NCBI RefSeq assembly: GCF_002288925.2 | Contig: NW_022098069.1 | Location: forward strand, 86,225,606-86,289,605 | DNA length: 64,000 nt | Origin: Delphinapterus leucas | Taxonomy: Eukaryota; Chordata; Mammalia; Artiodactyla; Monodontidae | Reading direction: 5' to 3' | In this document: piece by piece, positions 24,801 through 36,685 of the stretch | Layout of the letters: each line of letters begins with the position of its first letter | Position numbering within the stretch: position 1 is the stretch's first letter | Made by a program: the position numbers and the translations under genes | The notes under the pieces: model-generated | The model's input: the letters and a program-made list of their open reading frames with translations, nothing else | Told to the model about the DNA's origin: nothing | Database searches by the model: none

Positions 24801-27800
24801 AGGGCTGGGCTGTGGCCAGACGCACGGGCAGGAGCTGCCGTTCACAGCGATGCAGGTCTGCACAAGGTGCCTTCAGGAAGTGGCGGGTTTTCAAAGCTCC
24901 CAGGAATGCTGGGCGCAGCCGAGGGGCACTGGCACAGGGCTTGGGCACTGTAGCTGCTTCAGAGGAGGGCCGAGCGAAAGCCTAGTGTAGCCCGGGTCCT
25001 TGGCACCCCCTCCAGCTCCAGGGAGGTGGTGGCGATGCCCACTCCCCACAGGGGCGGGACCCTGGGCCTCAGATGGGTGGGAGCCTGCCCGAGGCCCCAC
25101 TGGAGCTGGTTCCCAGCCCTGCAGCCCCGCTGGACGCTCTCCGGGAGTTGGCTTGGCGTGTGGTCCGGTGTTGAACATGGCACGGCTGCAGCCGGCGGCC
25201 TCTCTTTGTCTCTTGAGAAGCCTCTGCTTTATGATTTCTAACGCGGTCTGTTCATGGACGTGCGAGGACCCCCCTGCGCCCCACCCCAGAGACAGCATCC
25301 TAGGCAGTGGGGTGGCCAAGGCTGCATTCTCCTCCTCCATGCGGGTGCTGAGGGATAAGAACAGAACTTCATTACCTTCTATTTCCTAACTTGACCTTTC
25401 CCCAGACACCCCGCGGGCCCCGTCCACCTGTGTCCGTGCATTCTCCTCGTCCCCTAGGCCGGGTGCCTGCACAGGACATGCAGCTGTACCGCAGGGTTCT
25501 GAGTGATGGCTCTCCAGTAAACACAGACGGTGCTGCAGTCTGCTGGGTCTGGTGCCGGGGGGTAGAATTGTGGGGCCGAAATCCTAGACCTAGAAATGCC
25601 AGTTGAGGTCTTGAGTCGCCTTGGTGGCCCTTCAGAACTTCCATCCCACCGGGGAAGCCGGAACTGCCCGCTGGCCAGCTCGACAGCTAGTCACACCTTT
25701 TCATTTCAGCCCAAATTACCATCTCTCCTCGGTAAGCTTTCCTGTTCTAGATCGCTGCCAGATGGAGTTGGTTTTGTGTTAGGTTAGCTGTTTGTGTTCT
25801 GCAACTTGCCTGTCTGTGTCCTTTGCCTGTTTTCACGTTCAGATTCTCCTCTTTTTCATTTCGGTGCGTATGAACTCCGAATGGCATGAATACTAACCGC
25901 TTGTCTTCTACGTGTATTTGCAGATTTTTTTTGCTGTTACTTGTCGTTTACCCGTGTTTTTTCTTTCATGTACAAATATGTCCTTTTCTGATTGTAAAAG
26001 TGTTATGTGGAATTTTTAGCATAGAAAATCTGGAAAGTACAAAAAACTCACAAAGCCAAAGAAATAAACGTTGCCAACCACGTCACGTGGAGACGCGTGC
26101 TTCCTGCTCTTCATTGTGTCCCGTGGAGTCTCTTGTGTGCGTCTGTTGCTTTATTTTTTGACCCTATCTTGGGTCAGTTGTCACATAGGTGGTTTTGTGT
26201 TCTGATGTTTTCACTTCTGTTCATGATGTGAAAACGTGGAATATACTGAAACGATGACATGCTTGCCTCTGGGTGGTAGAATTGGGGGGGTACTTTTCAT
26301 TTATTTTTTTCTTTTGATTTGCATCTTCCAGTTTTCCACAAAGATCACGTACCGTGTACGTACTCGAATGGTAGATTGTAAGAATTGCCACTCATAGATG
26401 AGTGGACAAGGGACCCCCGCTTGTGAACTTGGTGCACGTGGTGGGTCGGGGGTCTCTGATTGTGACCTGTGCTTGAGCACATAGCACCATTGGCTGGGGG
26501 GGCTTTGCGCCTCCTGCCCCACAGTCCCAGCACCTTGGAGGCGGGGAGGCTGAGGCTGCCAGACCCTGGGGGCCACGCGGCAGTGAGCCCCCTGGTGTGC
26601 CCCCTTCCGCAGCCCTGTGTGAGCGTGGGGCAGGGCTTCTCTCTGAAGATCCTCCAGCCTTGAGGTGGACCCTGGGGCCTGCTCGGAATGCAGATCCCTG
26701 GTGTCCAGGCTTCAGGCCACTGCTCTGCCTGGCCTGGTGGCCGAGTGCAGCCTCAGTCTCGTGTTCTAGAAGTTCTTTCTAAGGTCAAACTCAGGTTCAC
26801 CAGGAAGACTCTAGGCCCCGGGTGCCAGGGGCTGGGGTGCCGGGTGGGGAGGAGCTTCGTCAGCAGGAGGGTGCCGTGTGGACGTGGGTGGCAGACGTAG
26901 GGCCCTCCTCCCGTCGGGTGGGGCTGTTATCGCTGCTCTGCAGATGGGCTGCTGCCCTGCACTGAGCTGCCCACTCCCTCCCTACGCTTCGGGGGGCTCC
27001 CTCTGTCCTAGGGACATGGCCGTTGCTGCCCGATTTCCTTCCAGAGTCTAAGGGAGACTGGATTTGCCAGGGCTTTGGAACATGGGGGATGACAGGGGGG
27101 CCGCCAGGGTTGGCGTCCTTGCAGGAAGGAGCGTGCCGACAGTGGTGATGGGGCGCAGCGGTTCGTCAGAGCCTCGCAGGGAAGCCTGCCGTGTGCCCTT
27201 GCGATCCTCTCATAAGAGCTTCGCCTAAGCAGGGCATCTTTGTTTGGAAACCACCTGGACAGCCTGCCGGGGCTCCGGTGGGTCACATGCCATCAGCGTG
27301 CTTTGGGGGTGAACCTTGGCCGCCCTGTGCCCCCACGCCCCCGTGGCCTCTGCCACCCACCCTCTGCAGACCAGATGAGCCAGGGAAGAAGGGCACATCT
27401 AGGTCACAGCCCCTCGCCCCGTATGTGAGCAAATGCTGTTGAGTCTTACGGTTCCAGTTCCGTGGGAAAACTGCCTTCATCTGCGTGGACACGGGGACAA
27501 AATCTAGAACGAAGCAGTTTCCAAAGGGGTCCCAGACTCGAGTAGGAGGGGTCTGTCCTTGGCCTTCCCTGACTTGGACGGACCCATGTTTCTGTGGTGA
27601 CGACAGTGACCAGAGAGCACTCTGCACTTGGCGAGGTGGGGGACGGAAGGCTTGTAGGGGGCGTCCCTGATCTCCGCCCGGGAGAGCGTGACCAGCACCC
27701 TGCGCCTCTCCCCCTCCAAGTTTCCCCCACCACCTTGCGGACCCCACTGGAGAGGGTGGGGACAACAGGGCGAGCTGGGGCTCTGGGAGCCTGGCTGTAG

Positions 27801-29815
27801 CACTCGGAGGCTCTGGGGGCCATGATGGGCCGGCTGGCCACCCGGGCCCAGCCACAGGCCCCGCCCTTTTACTGGGGCTTCTGGAGGGCCGTGGGTGCCA
27901 AACTGCTCCAGGGGGCTGGAGGCGCTGCCCACCGGGCTGGGAGGGGAGCCCGGGGAGGGACCCTCAGCAGGTCCGTGCAGGCTTCCGGCTGACCGCCCTC
28001 TGCCCCCTCCCCCCGCCCTCCAAAGCTCTTGGGCTGCTGTGCCGCACTGCCACCGTGCCGGGCCGTGCCGCCCCCGCCTGACCGTTCCGTCTCTGGTTCT
28101 TTCAGACGAGCCAAACTCCGGCTCTACCTGGAGCAGCTCAAGCAGCTGGTGCCCCTGGGCCCTGACAGCACCCGCCACACCACGCTGAGCCTCCTGAAGC
28201 GTGCCAAGATGCACATCAAGGTGAGCAGGGCCGCCCCCGTGCACCCGGGGGAGTGACCAGAGGGCCTGAGGGTGGGGTGGGGAGCCCACCCTGCAGGTGC
28301 GCAGCGGGCCAGCGTGGGGGGGCACGGCAGTGGGAGCAGCTGAGGGTCGAGGTAGCGGCAGGCGCAGGCTGGGTTTTGTGGGGTGGGGGTGGGAGGCGGG
28401 GGTGGGCTGCACGTCGCCCCCCGGGCCCTGGGGTGTGAAGTGGCAGCAGCTGGAAGGAAGGCTGGGCTCCTTGCGTGCCGATGCCACCGTTGGAGGCCGG
28501 TGGGAAGCAGACGGCCCCGGCGTGTGCGGAGTTTCTGGGGCGAGGGGTAGGGGTTGCTCTCCAGGGGCTGGCGGTGGGGTGTAGACTGAGTGAGACGCTG
28601 CCTGGGGCTGGCCCCCTAAGTCTTAAGACTGAGACCTACTGGCTTGGGGGTCTAGGGACACTTGGGCCAACCAGGGAAGGTCTCAGTCCTCCCGCCGGGC
28701 CCCTCCCGAGCCTGCGCAGGTGTGGGCTCCCCCAGGCAGGGCGGCAGGAGCACTGAGGGGGCACAGCCGGTGCCCTGGGCCCCTGACGGAGAGGCTGCGG
28801 CTCAGTGCCTGGGAAGGTGTGGAGCAGTTGGGCGGGCAGGGCGGCCGGATTGAGCAGGGAAGAGCCCCTGTGGGCAGGGCTGTTGTCTGGGACGGGTGCC
28901 AGGCCACGGCTGGGCGGCGCTGTCCCAGGGCTTCAGGCCCACACGTGACTCGGTTTGGCCAAGCTGGCTGGTGGCTGTAGGCCTTCTGGAGCTGGTCAGC
29001 AGACGCAGAGCACGGGGCTGGGAGGCGGCAACTACATAAACTCCCGGTGGGCGCGAGGAGGGGGTGCATCAGGCCTTTGGGGCCCAGGCCGAGTGGGGGA
29101 TGGGAACCTGCCCTGGCCCTTGTGCCCTGGCGCGTCCCGGTGGCCGGGGGTGCCCCGCCCCGGGCTCACAGCTCCCATGCCCCCAGAAACTGGAGGAGCA
29201 GGACCGCCGGGCGCTGAGCATCAAGGAGCAGCTGCAGCGGGAGCACCGCTTCCTGAAGCGGCGCCTGGAGCAGCTGTCGGTGCAGAGCCTGGAGCGCGTG
29301 CGCACGGACAGCACAGGCTCCGCTGTCTCCACCGATGACTCGGAGCAAGGTGGGGACGTGGAGGCCGCCTGCAGGGGCTTTGGGCATGGATGTCGTGCAG
29401 CCCTGGGTGGGAAGCTGGGAGGGTGGGGCCGGCCTGGTGGAGGCCCGGGGGAGGATGGATCGAAAGTCCCCGGCATGTCAGAGGCACGTCAGGGCCCCTG
29501 TGTGAGGTGGCAGAGGGGACGGGATGAGGAAGGTGAGGCGTGGAGGCCAGGTGTCCTGCCCACGTGAGGGCCAGAGCTAGGCTCGGGCCCGGCAGCGTGC
29601 CTCGGGAGGCCTGGCTGGCACTGGCACGGCGTCTGACCCCACCCCGTCTGTTCTCTGCAGAAGTGGATGTAGAGGGTGTGGGGTTCGGCACCGGCGAGCT
29701 GGACAGTGTTGGCAGCGGCAGTGACGTGGACGACCACTACAGCCTGCGTGGCGGCTGCAGCCACGGCAGCTACGGGCCCCCCTGCAGGCGGCCTGGCCGC
29801 CCCGGCCTCTCGTAG
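18805..29815 (+). CDS. MXD4: MXD4 (MAD4), complete MAX-dimerisation repressor
   Basis: The six coding exons are 18805-18868, 18973-19072, 22616-22645, 28106-28220, 29187-29349 and 29661-29815. They join in phase to 208 residues plus a stop; human MXD4 is 209. The protein starts [17 protein letters not shown], the amphipathic SIN3-interaction helix, so co-repressor recruitment is expected. A bHLH region follows at about residues 56-104 with the DNA-contact triad H58, E62 and R66. A leucine zipper lies at about 104-138, and an acidic, serine-rich tail ends in GRPGLS. From family knowledge, MXD4 pairs with MAX, binds CACGTG and represses MYC targets during differentiation. The start is fixed by the conserved N-terminal helix. 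The C-terminal 20 residues are the part I would expect to vary most between species. No frameshift or missing key residue is seen. Confidence 0.97.
18973..19072 (+). CDS. MXD4: MXD4 coding exon 2
   Basis: The exon follows a short, GC-rich 104-base intron. It encodes residues 22-54, rich in lysine at its end ([17 protein letters not shown]), and two bases of an arginine codon before gtaccg. The lysine stretch probably includes a nuclear localisation signal. Confidence 0.96.
19073..22615. other. MXD4: MXD4 intron 2
   Basis: About 3.5 kb of intron. Its first 300 bases belong to the CpG island; the rest holds a MIR remnant near 20.4 kb and no recognised gene. Confidence 0.8.
20390..20468 (-). 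repeat. MIR remnant
   Basis: The run 'gctgaggctcagggagattga' followed by 'actacttgctagggcca' is the complement of the MIR core. Confidence 0.6.
22616..22645 (+). CDS. MXD4: MXD4 coding exon 3: 30-base exon of the basic region
   Basis: This is a 30-base exon with an AAACAG acceptor and a gtaagt donor. It encodes SSHNELEKH between two split arginine codons and supplies H58 and E62 of the DNA-contact triad. It is too short to show as a reading frame and was found from the protein continuity. Confidence 0.95.
22646..28105. other. MXD4: MXD4 intron 3
   Basis: This is the largest MXD4 intron, about 5.5 kb. It is GC-rich except for an AT-rich island at roughly 25.7-26.4 kb that resembles decayed repeat sequence. 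Three tandem copies of GCCCACCCTAG lie near 24.2 kb. No further exon is seen. Confidence 0.75.
24199..24231 (+). repeat. short tandem repeat, 11-base unit, three copies
   Basis: The unit GCCCACCCTAG is repeated three times head to tail. Confidence 0.85.
28106..28220 (+). CDS. MXD4: MXD4 coding exon 4: helix-loop-helix
   Basis: The exon encodes the rest of the basic region and both helices: [18 protein letters not shown], the loop with DSTRHTT, and [12 protein letters not shown]. It ends at a complete codon before gtgagc. Confidence 0.97.
28221..29186. other. MXD4: MXD4 intron 4
   Basis: GC-rich intron of about 970 bases. I see no further feature in it. Confidence 0.8.
29187..29349 (+). CDS. 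MXD4: MXD4 coding exon 5: leucine zipper
   Basis: The exon opens with [17 protein letters not shown] and carries the zipper heptads through [16 protein letters not shown], followed by the serine/threonine-rich segment [15 protein letters not shown]. It ends one base into a glutamate codon before gtgggg. Confidence 0.97.
29661..29815 (+). CDS. MXD4: MXD4 last coding exon
   Basis: The exon encodes an acidic tail ([19 protein letters not shown]), then DVDDHYSL and the final GRPGLS before TAG at 29813-29815. The segment between HYSL and GRPG is Gly/His/Ser-rich. Confidence 0.95.
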
Positions 29816-29837
29816 GCCCTGCCTTCTGCTCCTCGGC

Positions 29838-29862
29838 CCGCCCGCCCGCCCGCCCGCCCAGC
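29838..29862. repeat. (CCCG)n simple repeat
   Basis: About five tandem CCCG-type units lie shortly after the MXD4 stop codon, in the 3'UTR. Confidence 0.75.
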
Positions 29863-30105
29863 CGAGCGTGTCAACCCTCCGGTCCTTGAAGTCTCTCCAC
29901 GGGCCCACTGCTGTGCCATTCTGGAAGCTCCGGCTGCCGCCTGGGCTGCCCGCCTCCGCCCGCCTGCCGGTCAGGGCCTGCCGCGCCGCCCACTCCTCCC
30001 ACCCAGGCAGGGACCCCTACGGGGAGGCGGGGCCCAGCTCCCGGGGCCCGGAGCCCAGCATAGCCGCCCACGGTCTGTTCTCAGATTCCTAATCATTCCA
30101 GAAGT

Positions 30106-30111
30106 ATTAAA
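30106..30111 (+). terminator. MXD4: candidate proximal poly(A) signal ATTAAA
   Basis: This common variant of AATAAA lies 291 bases after the MXD4 stop codon in AT-enriched local sequence. Confidence 0.5.
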
Positions 30112-30202
30112 CGTCATTGCTGCAAACCTCGGCGGGCGCCGTGTGAGGGGCTTAATGACCACCTCGGGGAGCTCAGACCCCAACCCCGGCCCCCAGGAGA
30201 AA

Positions 30203-30270
30203 GGAGCGGACCGAGGAAGGAAGGAAGGCGCGGCTCTCCGTCCATCCGTCCGTCTATCTGTCGGTCCACG
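30203..30270 (+). ncRNA. MIR4800: MIR4800-like microRNA hairpin
   Basis: The 5' arm contains GCGGACCGAGGAAGGAAGG and the 3' arm contains CATCCGTCCGTCTATCTGTC followed by GGTCCAC. Both closely resemble the human miR-4800-5p and -3p sequences as I remember them. GGACCGA and TCGGTCC form a perfect seven-base-pair start to the stem. The position, downstream of the MXD4 stop codon in the sense direction, matches the human location in the MXD4 transcript. The upper stem has many purine-purine or A-C mismatches, and the 3' arm carries about four bases more than the remembered human form, so processing here is uncertain. Confidence 0.6.
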
Positions 30271-32969
30271 TAGGCTCCTGAGGCCTGGACAGAGGGATCC
30301 ATGAAGGGCGGGACTCGGGTGAGCACCCTGGGGCAGGTGGTGGGCGGACGGGGGCCTTGGCACCCCCAGGTGTCAGGAGCCAGGGCTGGGCTTCTGGGGG
30401 CTGCCAGGCTACCCCACTCCGATCTGGGCGGCTTCTGCTCTGTCGTTAGATCCCTCAGATGTACACACACATATGCACCTAGGCACACACGCCTGCCCGC
30501 ACACACGTGCACACATGCAGACACACGTGGTCACTGGACCCAGAGGTCCTTGGGAGCCAGAGGGCGCATGTCCTGGGGCCTTCAAGGGTCAGTTGGGCAA
30601 ATGCTGGCCCGCGGCCTGTGCCTGGCTCCCCTCCACCCCCCACCCCCCCACCCCCCCCACCCCCGGCTCCCCTGCCCAGTCTGGCCAAGGGAAGGGACCT
30701 CTCCTCCCAGCAGGGGCTGAGGAGTGCTGGGGGCTATGAGTTGAAACCACTGGGTACTCAGAGGGCTTGCTTGTCTCCCTTTAAAAGACAAAAACAAAAC
30801 AAAAAGTTGCTGCACTGCCCAGAAGCCCAGAACGAGGCTCCCGGGAGAGAAGCTTTTCCCAAAAACCAAGGAGAAACATTTTTAAAAAGAGAAAGAGGCC
30901 GTGATGCCGGTGTGTGCCGCCTACTTCCTGTACGAGATTTTTCTACTCTATTTTCCTAGCCGTTATCGCGTCCTTGTTTGCTGAGGGGTGGGAGCGACCC
31001 AGCGTCTCAGGGACTCGTCTGTCTGTCACCGTTGTCCAAGCGTGCCTTGTGTCCCGTGTCTGGCTCCACCCGACCGCCACCACCAGCATCTCCCGCGTGG
31101 CTCACGGGACGCCCCCAGGTGCCCTCCTAGCCTCCTCCCCATGGCAGCCAGGCCAGGTCAGGTCAGCGGCTGTGCAGCAGCAGGGCGGCGCTCTGTCACC
31201 TGGTGGGAGGGGCTGTGACCTGTGCAGCCTGGCCTCCTTGGGGCCGGGGGTGGTGTGTGTGGGGTGTGGGTGCGGCCGCTACCAGAGAAATAGGTTCCTC
31301 CCTGCACCTAGCTTGAAGCCTGCCTCCTCCCGACCTGAGCAAGGGCTCCGGGTGTCGGGCGTTGGCAGCTGCTGGGGACAGCTGTTCACCCTGGGCGGTC
31401 CGGCCTGGGCATTAGGAGGCTTCTCCTGGCCTTTTGTCCCTGGGTCTTTGTCCCCGGGGACCACACAGCAGCATTCAGGTGGAGGGCTGTTGGGCTGACT
31501 CACAGCAGCCTCGGCCTCCCTGTCTGGTGCATTGCAGACGATTTCCAGATCGCAGGGGGAAGATTTGTGTTTATCTTTGTCACGCTGACGGACACCCCAG
31601 GTGGGTGGCCTGCTGAAGCAGAAAGGGATCCCTGGAAACAACTCTGGCACAGAACCTGCCCTCCACGGGCCGGGGATGGCAGTGGAGAGCAGGCTTGTCG
31701 GGGGGGGGGGGCAGTGCACGCGGCCGGGGAGACCATCCGAACGTTTTGCCAGTGGTTGCAAGGCAAAGCGTTGTGTTGGCACCTCCTTCCAGCACCCTCG
31801 GGGTCCCCTGGGGTCCAGCGTGCCCGGGAGGGGCTTCCGCCGTCTGCCAGAGCACACCCACTGAGCGCTCCTTGCGAGGACCCCGCACCACCTGAGCAGG
31901 GCAGGAACACCCATGTTTAAGAGCCTTCTTCAGGAGATACAGCTCCAGGTCCCCGGGATGGCCCGTGTTCTGAATTCTTAAAGCATCCATTCTCTAGCCA
32001 GCCCCGACACGTGGGGGAGGTCCTGCTCCCCTCTCTGGCCGGCAGAATCCTACCCAGGTGACTAGCTGTGGCCCTCAGCCGACCTTCCGGGCAGCTCAGC
32101 CCGTGGCTCTTCAGGCCTCGGTTCCCATGTGGACCGGGGAGTTGGCCTCACTGGCCATCCAGAGGTGCTGGGGTCCCAGATGCCACTCCTCGCCACCAGC
32201 AGACACCAGTGAGGGTCTGGTGCTAGAGCTACTCACGTACCCACACCCCCCCGCCCCCGGCCGTCGGCACAGTCCCTGCTGCTGGCCAGGGGGACCCACG
32301 GGGTTGTTAAGAGCAAACCTGAGTGTTGTGGGGTCTGTAGAGAGCCAGCGGGACCAGAACAGGGTCCCGGGCGTCCTGTGCCCTCTCTGCGTGTGCCCTC
32401 CCACGCCCACCTGGGCCTCGGTGGACGAGAGCTTGGAAGCCCAGGCTCAGGTTTGGGTCCGCGCCCTCACTGTGAGGCGGCCCTCAAGCCTCAGTGCAGG
32501 CCCAGCCGGCTGGGGCGGCTGCAGGAAGGCTCCCCCCCCACCCACCCCCACCCCACCGTGGGCCCTGACTCTGTGACTCTGCCCGGGCAGAGCGGGTCTC
32601 AGAAACACGGCGCCCAAGCTCACTTCCTCGGGCGGATGGAGCCATGAGCCCAGCTATGGCCCCGAGGGCCCCCGCCCTCGTGTCTGCCCCATACAGTCCC
32701 CACCTGCTGGGTGGGAAGGCTCCTGCACTCTCCACCCCGTCTCTCTGGGCCAGCTAACCGGGTCCCCGCCACGGCCGTGCACAAAGGACTCTGACCACAC
32801 GCAGCCACGTCTTGGGCGGTAGGGCAGGTTCTGCGCCAGAGTCTGGGGCCGCCCAGGGGGCCTGGTGCTGGCCAGGTGGGCATGTTACAAGAGCCACGCT
32901 GGACAGAGATGGGCCACCCACCCGCCTGTTCACCGGGAGGGACTGTGCTGTACCGTTCTGTCTTTGTAA

Positions 32970-32979
32970 CATAAATACA
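32970..32979 (+). terminator. MXD4: candidate distal poly(A) signal (CATAAA/AATACA)
   Basis: The two variant hexamers overlap just before a T-rich stretch and the end of the proposed long MXD4 3'UTR. Confidence 0.45.
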
Positions 32980-33899
32980 GATTTTTATACCTCACCTCTC
33001 TGGCTTCCGGTTCTTTCCATTACCGTGTTGGGCTCCCCTCCCCTCAGCCTCCATAGGGAGCCTGAGCCCACTGGCGGCCTTGGTGGTCCTCAGCACCCTG
33101 CCCATAGCCTTGGCTTTCTGGGAGTCCCAGGAGACCACGGGCTTCCCAGAGGGCTAGGTCGGGTCCCAGGAGACCCACTAGTCGGCCACCGAGACCCCAC
33201 CATCACAGCTGCCTCTCTGGACAGTCACCTGGAGATGAAGGTGGGGGTCAAGGTGGAAGCCCTGCCCCCCCCAGCCTTGGCCTGTTTGCCAAGCAGGAGC
33301 CCTTGCCAGCCTCAGACTTTGCCTCTGGGGCTGGGGCACTGCCCCATGAGGACAGCTAGGCCCTCAGGGTGCTCCGTGCCAGCCAGGTGTCTTCTGCTGG
33401 TGCCTGCAGCCCACCCGCGTGTGCCTGTGCCCTTTCTGCACAGCGGCTGCTGGCTCTGAGGGCTGCAGTGCGAGAAACCCTCCTTGTCCCCAGGACGTCC
33501 TGTTGTGCAGGGTAGGGGTGTGAAGCGGTGTGGCCCCAGGGAGCGCAGCCTGGAGAGGAAGTGCCCACCCAGAGTCGGGCAGCCAGGATGGGGCTTTCCT
33601 GGGAACCGGGGCTGCCATGCTGGGCTCAGGCACAGCGCACACAGGTGGCTCCACGAGACCTGCCAGCGGGTTTGGTGCGCATCTGTGGGAGAGGACCTAG
33701 AGGGACGCTGGGGCATCTGACTTGTCCTCCCTCCCCCAGCAGGAAGCAGTATTCTGGCCTCTTGAACCTGTGTGAGTCCCCTGGGGGCACCTCTAGAAAA
33801 GAAGGGAATCCTACTTGGGATGCAGCTGGGGCCTTGAGCTGCCAGGACTCGGGCATGAATGTAAGTGGGAGTATTTGAAACTAAATATTACTATGGCTT

Positions 33900-34035
33900 T
33901 AAATCACCATCACTTTTTATTGAGGGCATCAGGGCTAAACACTTGAGGTAGTTAGCACCTGAGGTCCTCACCCTGGGCCTGTCTCACAGGTAGCTGAGTC
34001 TCAGGGAAGGTGCCTGCCTTAGGTCGCCCGCTGGA
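33900..34035 (-). repeat. probable MIR remnant
   Basis: The order 'ttgaggtagttagcacctgaggtcctcac' region followed by 'gctgagtctcagggaaggt' matches a decayed antisense MIR. Confidence 0.4.
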
Positions 34036-36601
34036 AGGTGGTGGCCCTGGGACCCGACCTAGCCCTCTGGGAAGCCCTTCCACAGCCCAGTGCCATCTCT
34101 GAGTGTCAAGCCTGGATTATAGCAAGCACCACCCATGCCCCAAGCGGGAGGACACCTGCCTCAGTCTCAACCCTCCCGCCCACGCTCTCCTTGGCAGCCA
34201 GATGGCTTCTGGTGGCCCTGTTGCCCCCATTGCCTCCAGGATCAAAGTCAGGTGCCCTGCCCTCTCCCCACCCACTCCTGTGCCTTCAGCTCAGCCCAAG
34301 CCCACCCCGGCTCCCTCCCCCGTCCCTCCACACTCACCAACCCCTCGGCTCCCAGCTCCCGGCTCCCAACTCCTCTGGGAAGTGGGTCTTCCTATCGCAC
34401 TTTTGCTGGGGTTATGGCCGCCCAGATCGGTGCTGGGGTTAGCTGGCTACTCAGTGGCCAGGCCCTTTTCAGGCTGGTTCCTTCCCTCCTTTCCCAGCTC
34501 CTTGCCAGGCCAAGCCTCAGGGCACACTAGCCTCACAGGGATCTTTCCAGAATGTCAGTGGGATTATCTTCTTACCCGTCTAGTTTGTGGTCGTTCTCAA
34601 CCCCTCCATCCTCATTGCCTGCCGCCTCCTCAGCCTGTCCTGGTGATCCTTAGGAGCCGCCAACCCCCTCCAGGTGCCTCGCGGCTCCCACCCCCGCCGG
34701 GTCGCCTCGGGCAGCTCCTCACCCCCAGCCACTCAGGAGTTTGAGGACTGAGTTTTCACCTTCACACATGATTGTCAACGTGATGGAGGACAAACGTGCT
34801 CTCCTCCCACCCTCCTCCAGCCCCACAGTGTAAGGTACACAGTGGTGTTCTTCTGAAGGGGAAGGACCAGGAGGGAGAAAAGGAACCAGAGCCACTTCTT
34901 ACTCAGCTGCACACGGACAGTCATGCAGACTCTGGCTCTCCCTGGCCATCAGGCCCCAGGCGTCTGCCCTCCAGGCTGCTCTCTGCCCTACCCCCCCCAT
35001 CTTCACCCCCAACCCCCGCCAGTGCACAGGATGCTCCCAGCATCTGTCTCTTGCCACCGATGGTCACTTTCGTGACTGCAGAATCGAGCTTCTAACACTG
35101 TGTGAGGGTGTCACTCCCCCACCTGAAGGACGGACTCGCACCACCGTCACTGAAAGCTATCCACACATCTGAAAACAAAAGATCTTCAACATCAGACTGC
35201 AGTTTAACGTATCTGAAAAGAAATCGTCCAAAACCTAAAATTCTTTTTAATATCAATAGGGGGAAAAAGATTTCCACAGGAAGAAAGGAAATAAACACAC
35301 TCACATTTTGGTCTGTTTAGTCCAACTGAGTCTCACGGGCTTTCGCAGGGAAGAATCATCACCGGTTCCCTTTACCTTTTGACTCCCTAGGTTCTCCACT
35401 AAAACCCCAAATGATTTTGATTGGAGGAAAGAAAGCTTGTCCTGGGAGTAAGTGTAACACGCTTGCTTTCTTAAATTCCGAATGCAACCTCAAGTAAAGA
35501 AGTGCCCTAATAACTCAAGTTCTCAAGGAAAACTTTCTGAGTCTAGGTGTTTAACCCTCTAGTATTTGTCATTTGTACCCTGGAGGCTAACACCGTTGTG
35601 ATTTTTACTTTTTATATTTTTAGGGCTTTTTTTTTTTTTTTTGACTCCACGAACATCTTTCAGGCAAATAACTGCGGTCAGCATTTCAAAGTCATATGCG
35701 GAATTTTGTGGGCCCAGGAAACGACGCAGGAGTCACTAGGAAAAGTGGGCTTATAGTTCAGCCTCCGTGTGCTGGGGTCTCACCCTCTCACGTCCCATGG
35801 ATCTTTCATGAAAGCAGCCCTTTTCTTTCTGCATCCTTACTTCTGTCTCCTCTGAGTTCCTCCTCACAGTCTATAAATATCCCCAAGTTCCTCCCATCTT
35901 AAAACAAAACAAAACCCAAGCCCTCCCCCCAGCTCTGCATTCCCACCCCCTCATCTCCTGTCGTCCTGCTGTTTTCTCTCTCCCTCAGTCTTTGCCTCCT
36001 CAGCAGAATTTCTTGAAGGCGCTGCCTCCACAGCCTGCCCTTCCTCCGCAGAAAGCTGCTCGGTTCCTCTCCCCGCAGCTCGCCCCCATCCCATCCCCAT
36101 CCCCACGGCTGGGCAAAGGAGTGAGTCTTCCCGGTCCCGGGGCTCTAACCCAGCCTCCCACCTCACACCAACAGGACCGTTCCCCGCCCGCCCGGGCCCA
36201 GGCCCCTGCTTTCAGGCCGGGCACTGCTCTGTGAATTTTTTCTCCTGTAATGTTTGTTTTTCCGATCATTTTAGGCTTTATCGTCTTTTGGAAGAGGAGG
36301 ATTAAAAAAGTAAAACGAATTAATTAATATGTGCAAGTCAAGATTAATTTCATGGTATCTACCCCAGAACATTATTCTTTCCCTTCTTAAAAATACTAAG
36401 AAAAATTATCCGGAAAGACTTCTGCCCTTACGATGTCGCACTAGACAAGGACATTGTCTAACAAGCCACCTTAGGGCCATTTGATGCTGGGGGTGGGTGG
36501 GTGGGTATTGACTATGTAGTAATGACCAGGGCCCCAACCTTGCACATTTAGATGTTAATTTGTAGAAGATTGGTAACTTAAAAATGATTTGTCTGGTAGA
36601 G

Positions 36602-36685
36602 ATGCAAATGAATTCTGCCCAATACAAATGATAACCCCCAAAAGTCTGGTTTCATTGGACGGTAGGGCGTCAACCAGATTTGCAT
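36602..36685. promoter_or_regulatory. paired octamer motifs around a CCAAT box
   Basis: ATGCAAAT at 36602-36609 and its complement ATTTGCAT at 36678-36685 flank an ATTGG (inverted CCAAT) at 36654-36658. The octamer is the recognition site of POU-family factors OCT1 and OCT2. The trio lies about 800 bases before the likely HAUS3/POLN first exon. Function is inference. Confidence 0.4.

Larger units (their letters stand above)
29816..32995 (+). other. MXD4: MXD4 3'UTR (long form, about 3.2 kb)
   Basis: Two possible 3' ends are visible. ATTAAA at 30106-30111 would give a 3'UTR of only about 300 bases. Near 32970-32980 the sequence has overlapping variant signals CATAAA and AATACA followed by a T-rich stretch, which gives about 3.2 kb. 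The long form fits my recollection of the human transcript size and places the MIR4800-like hairpin inside the 3'UTR. Transcript data are needed to set the ends. Confidence 0.6.
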
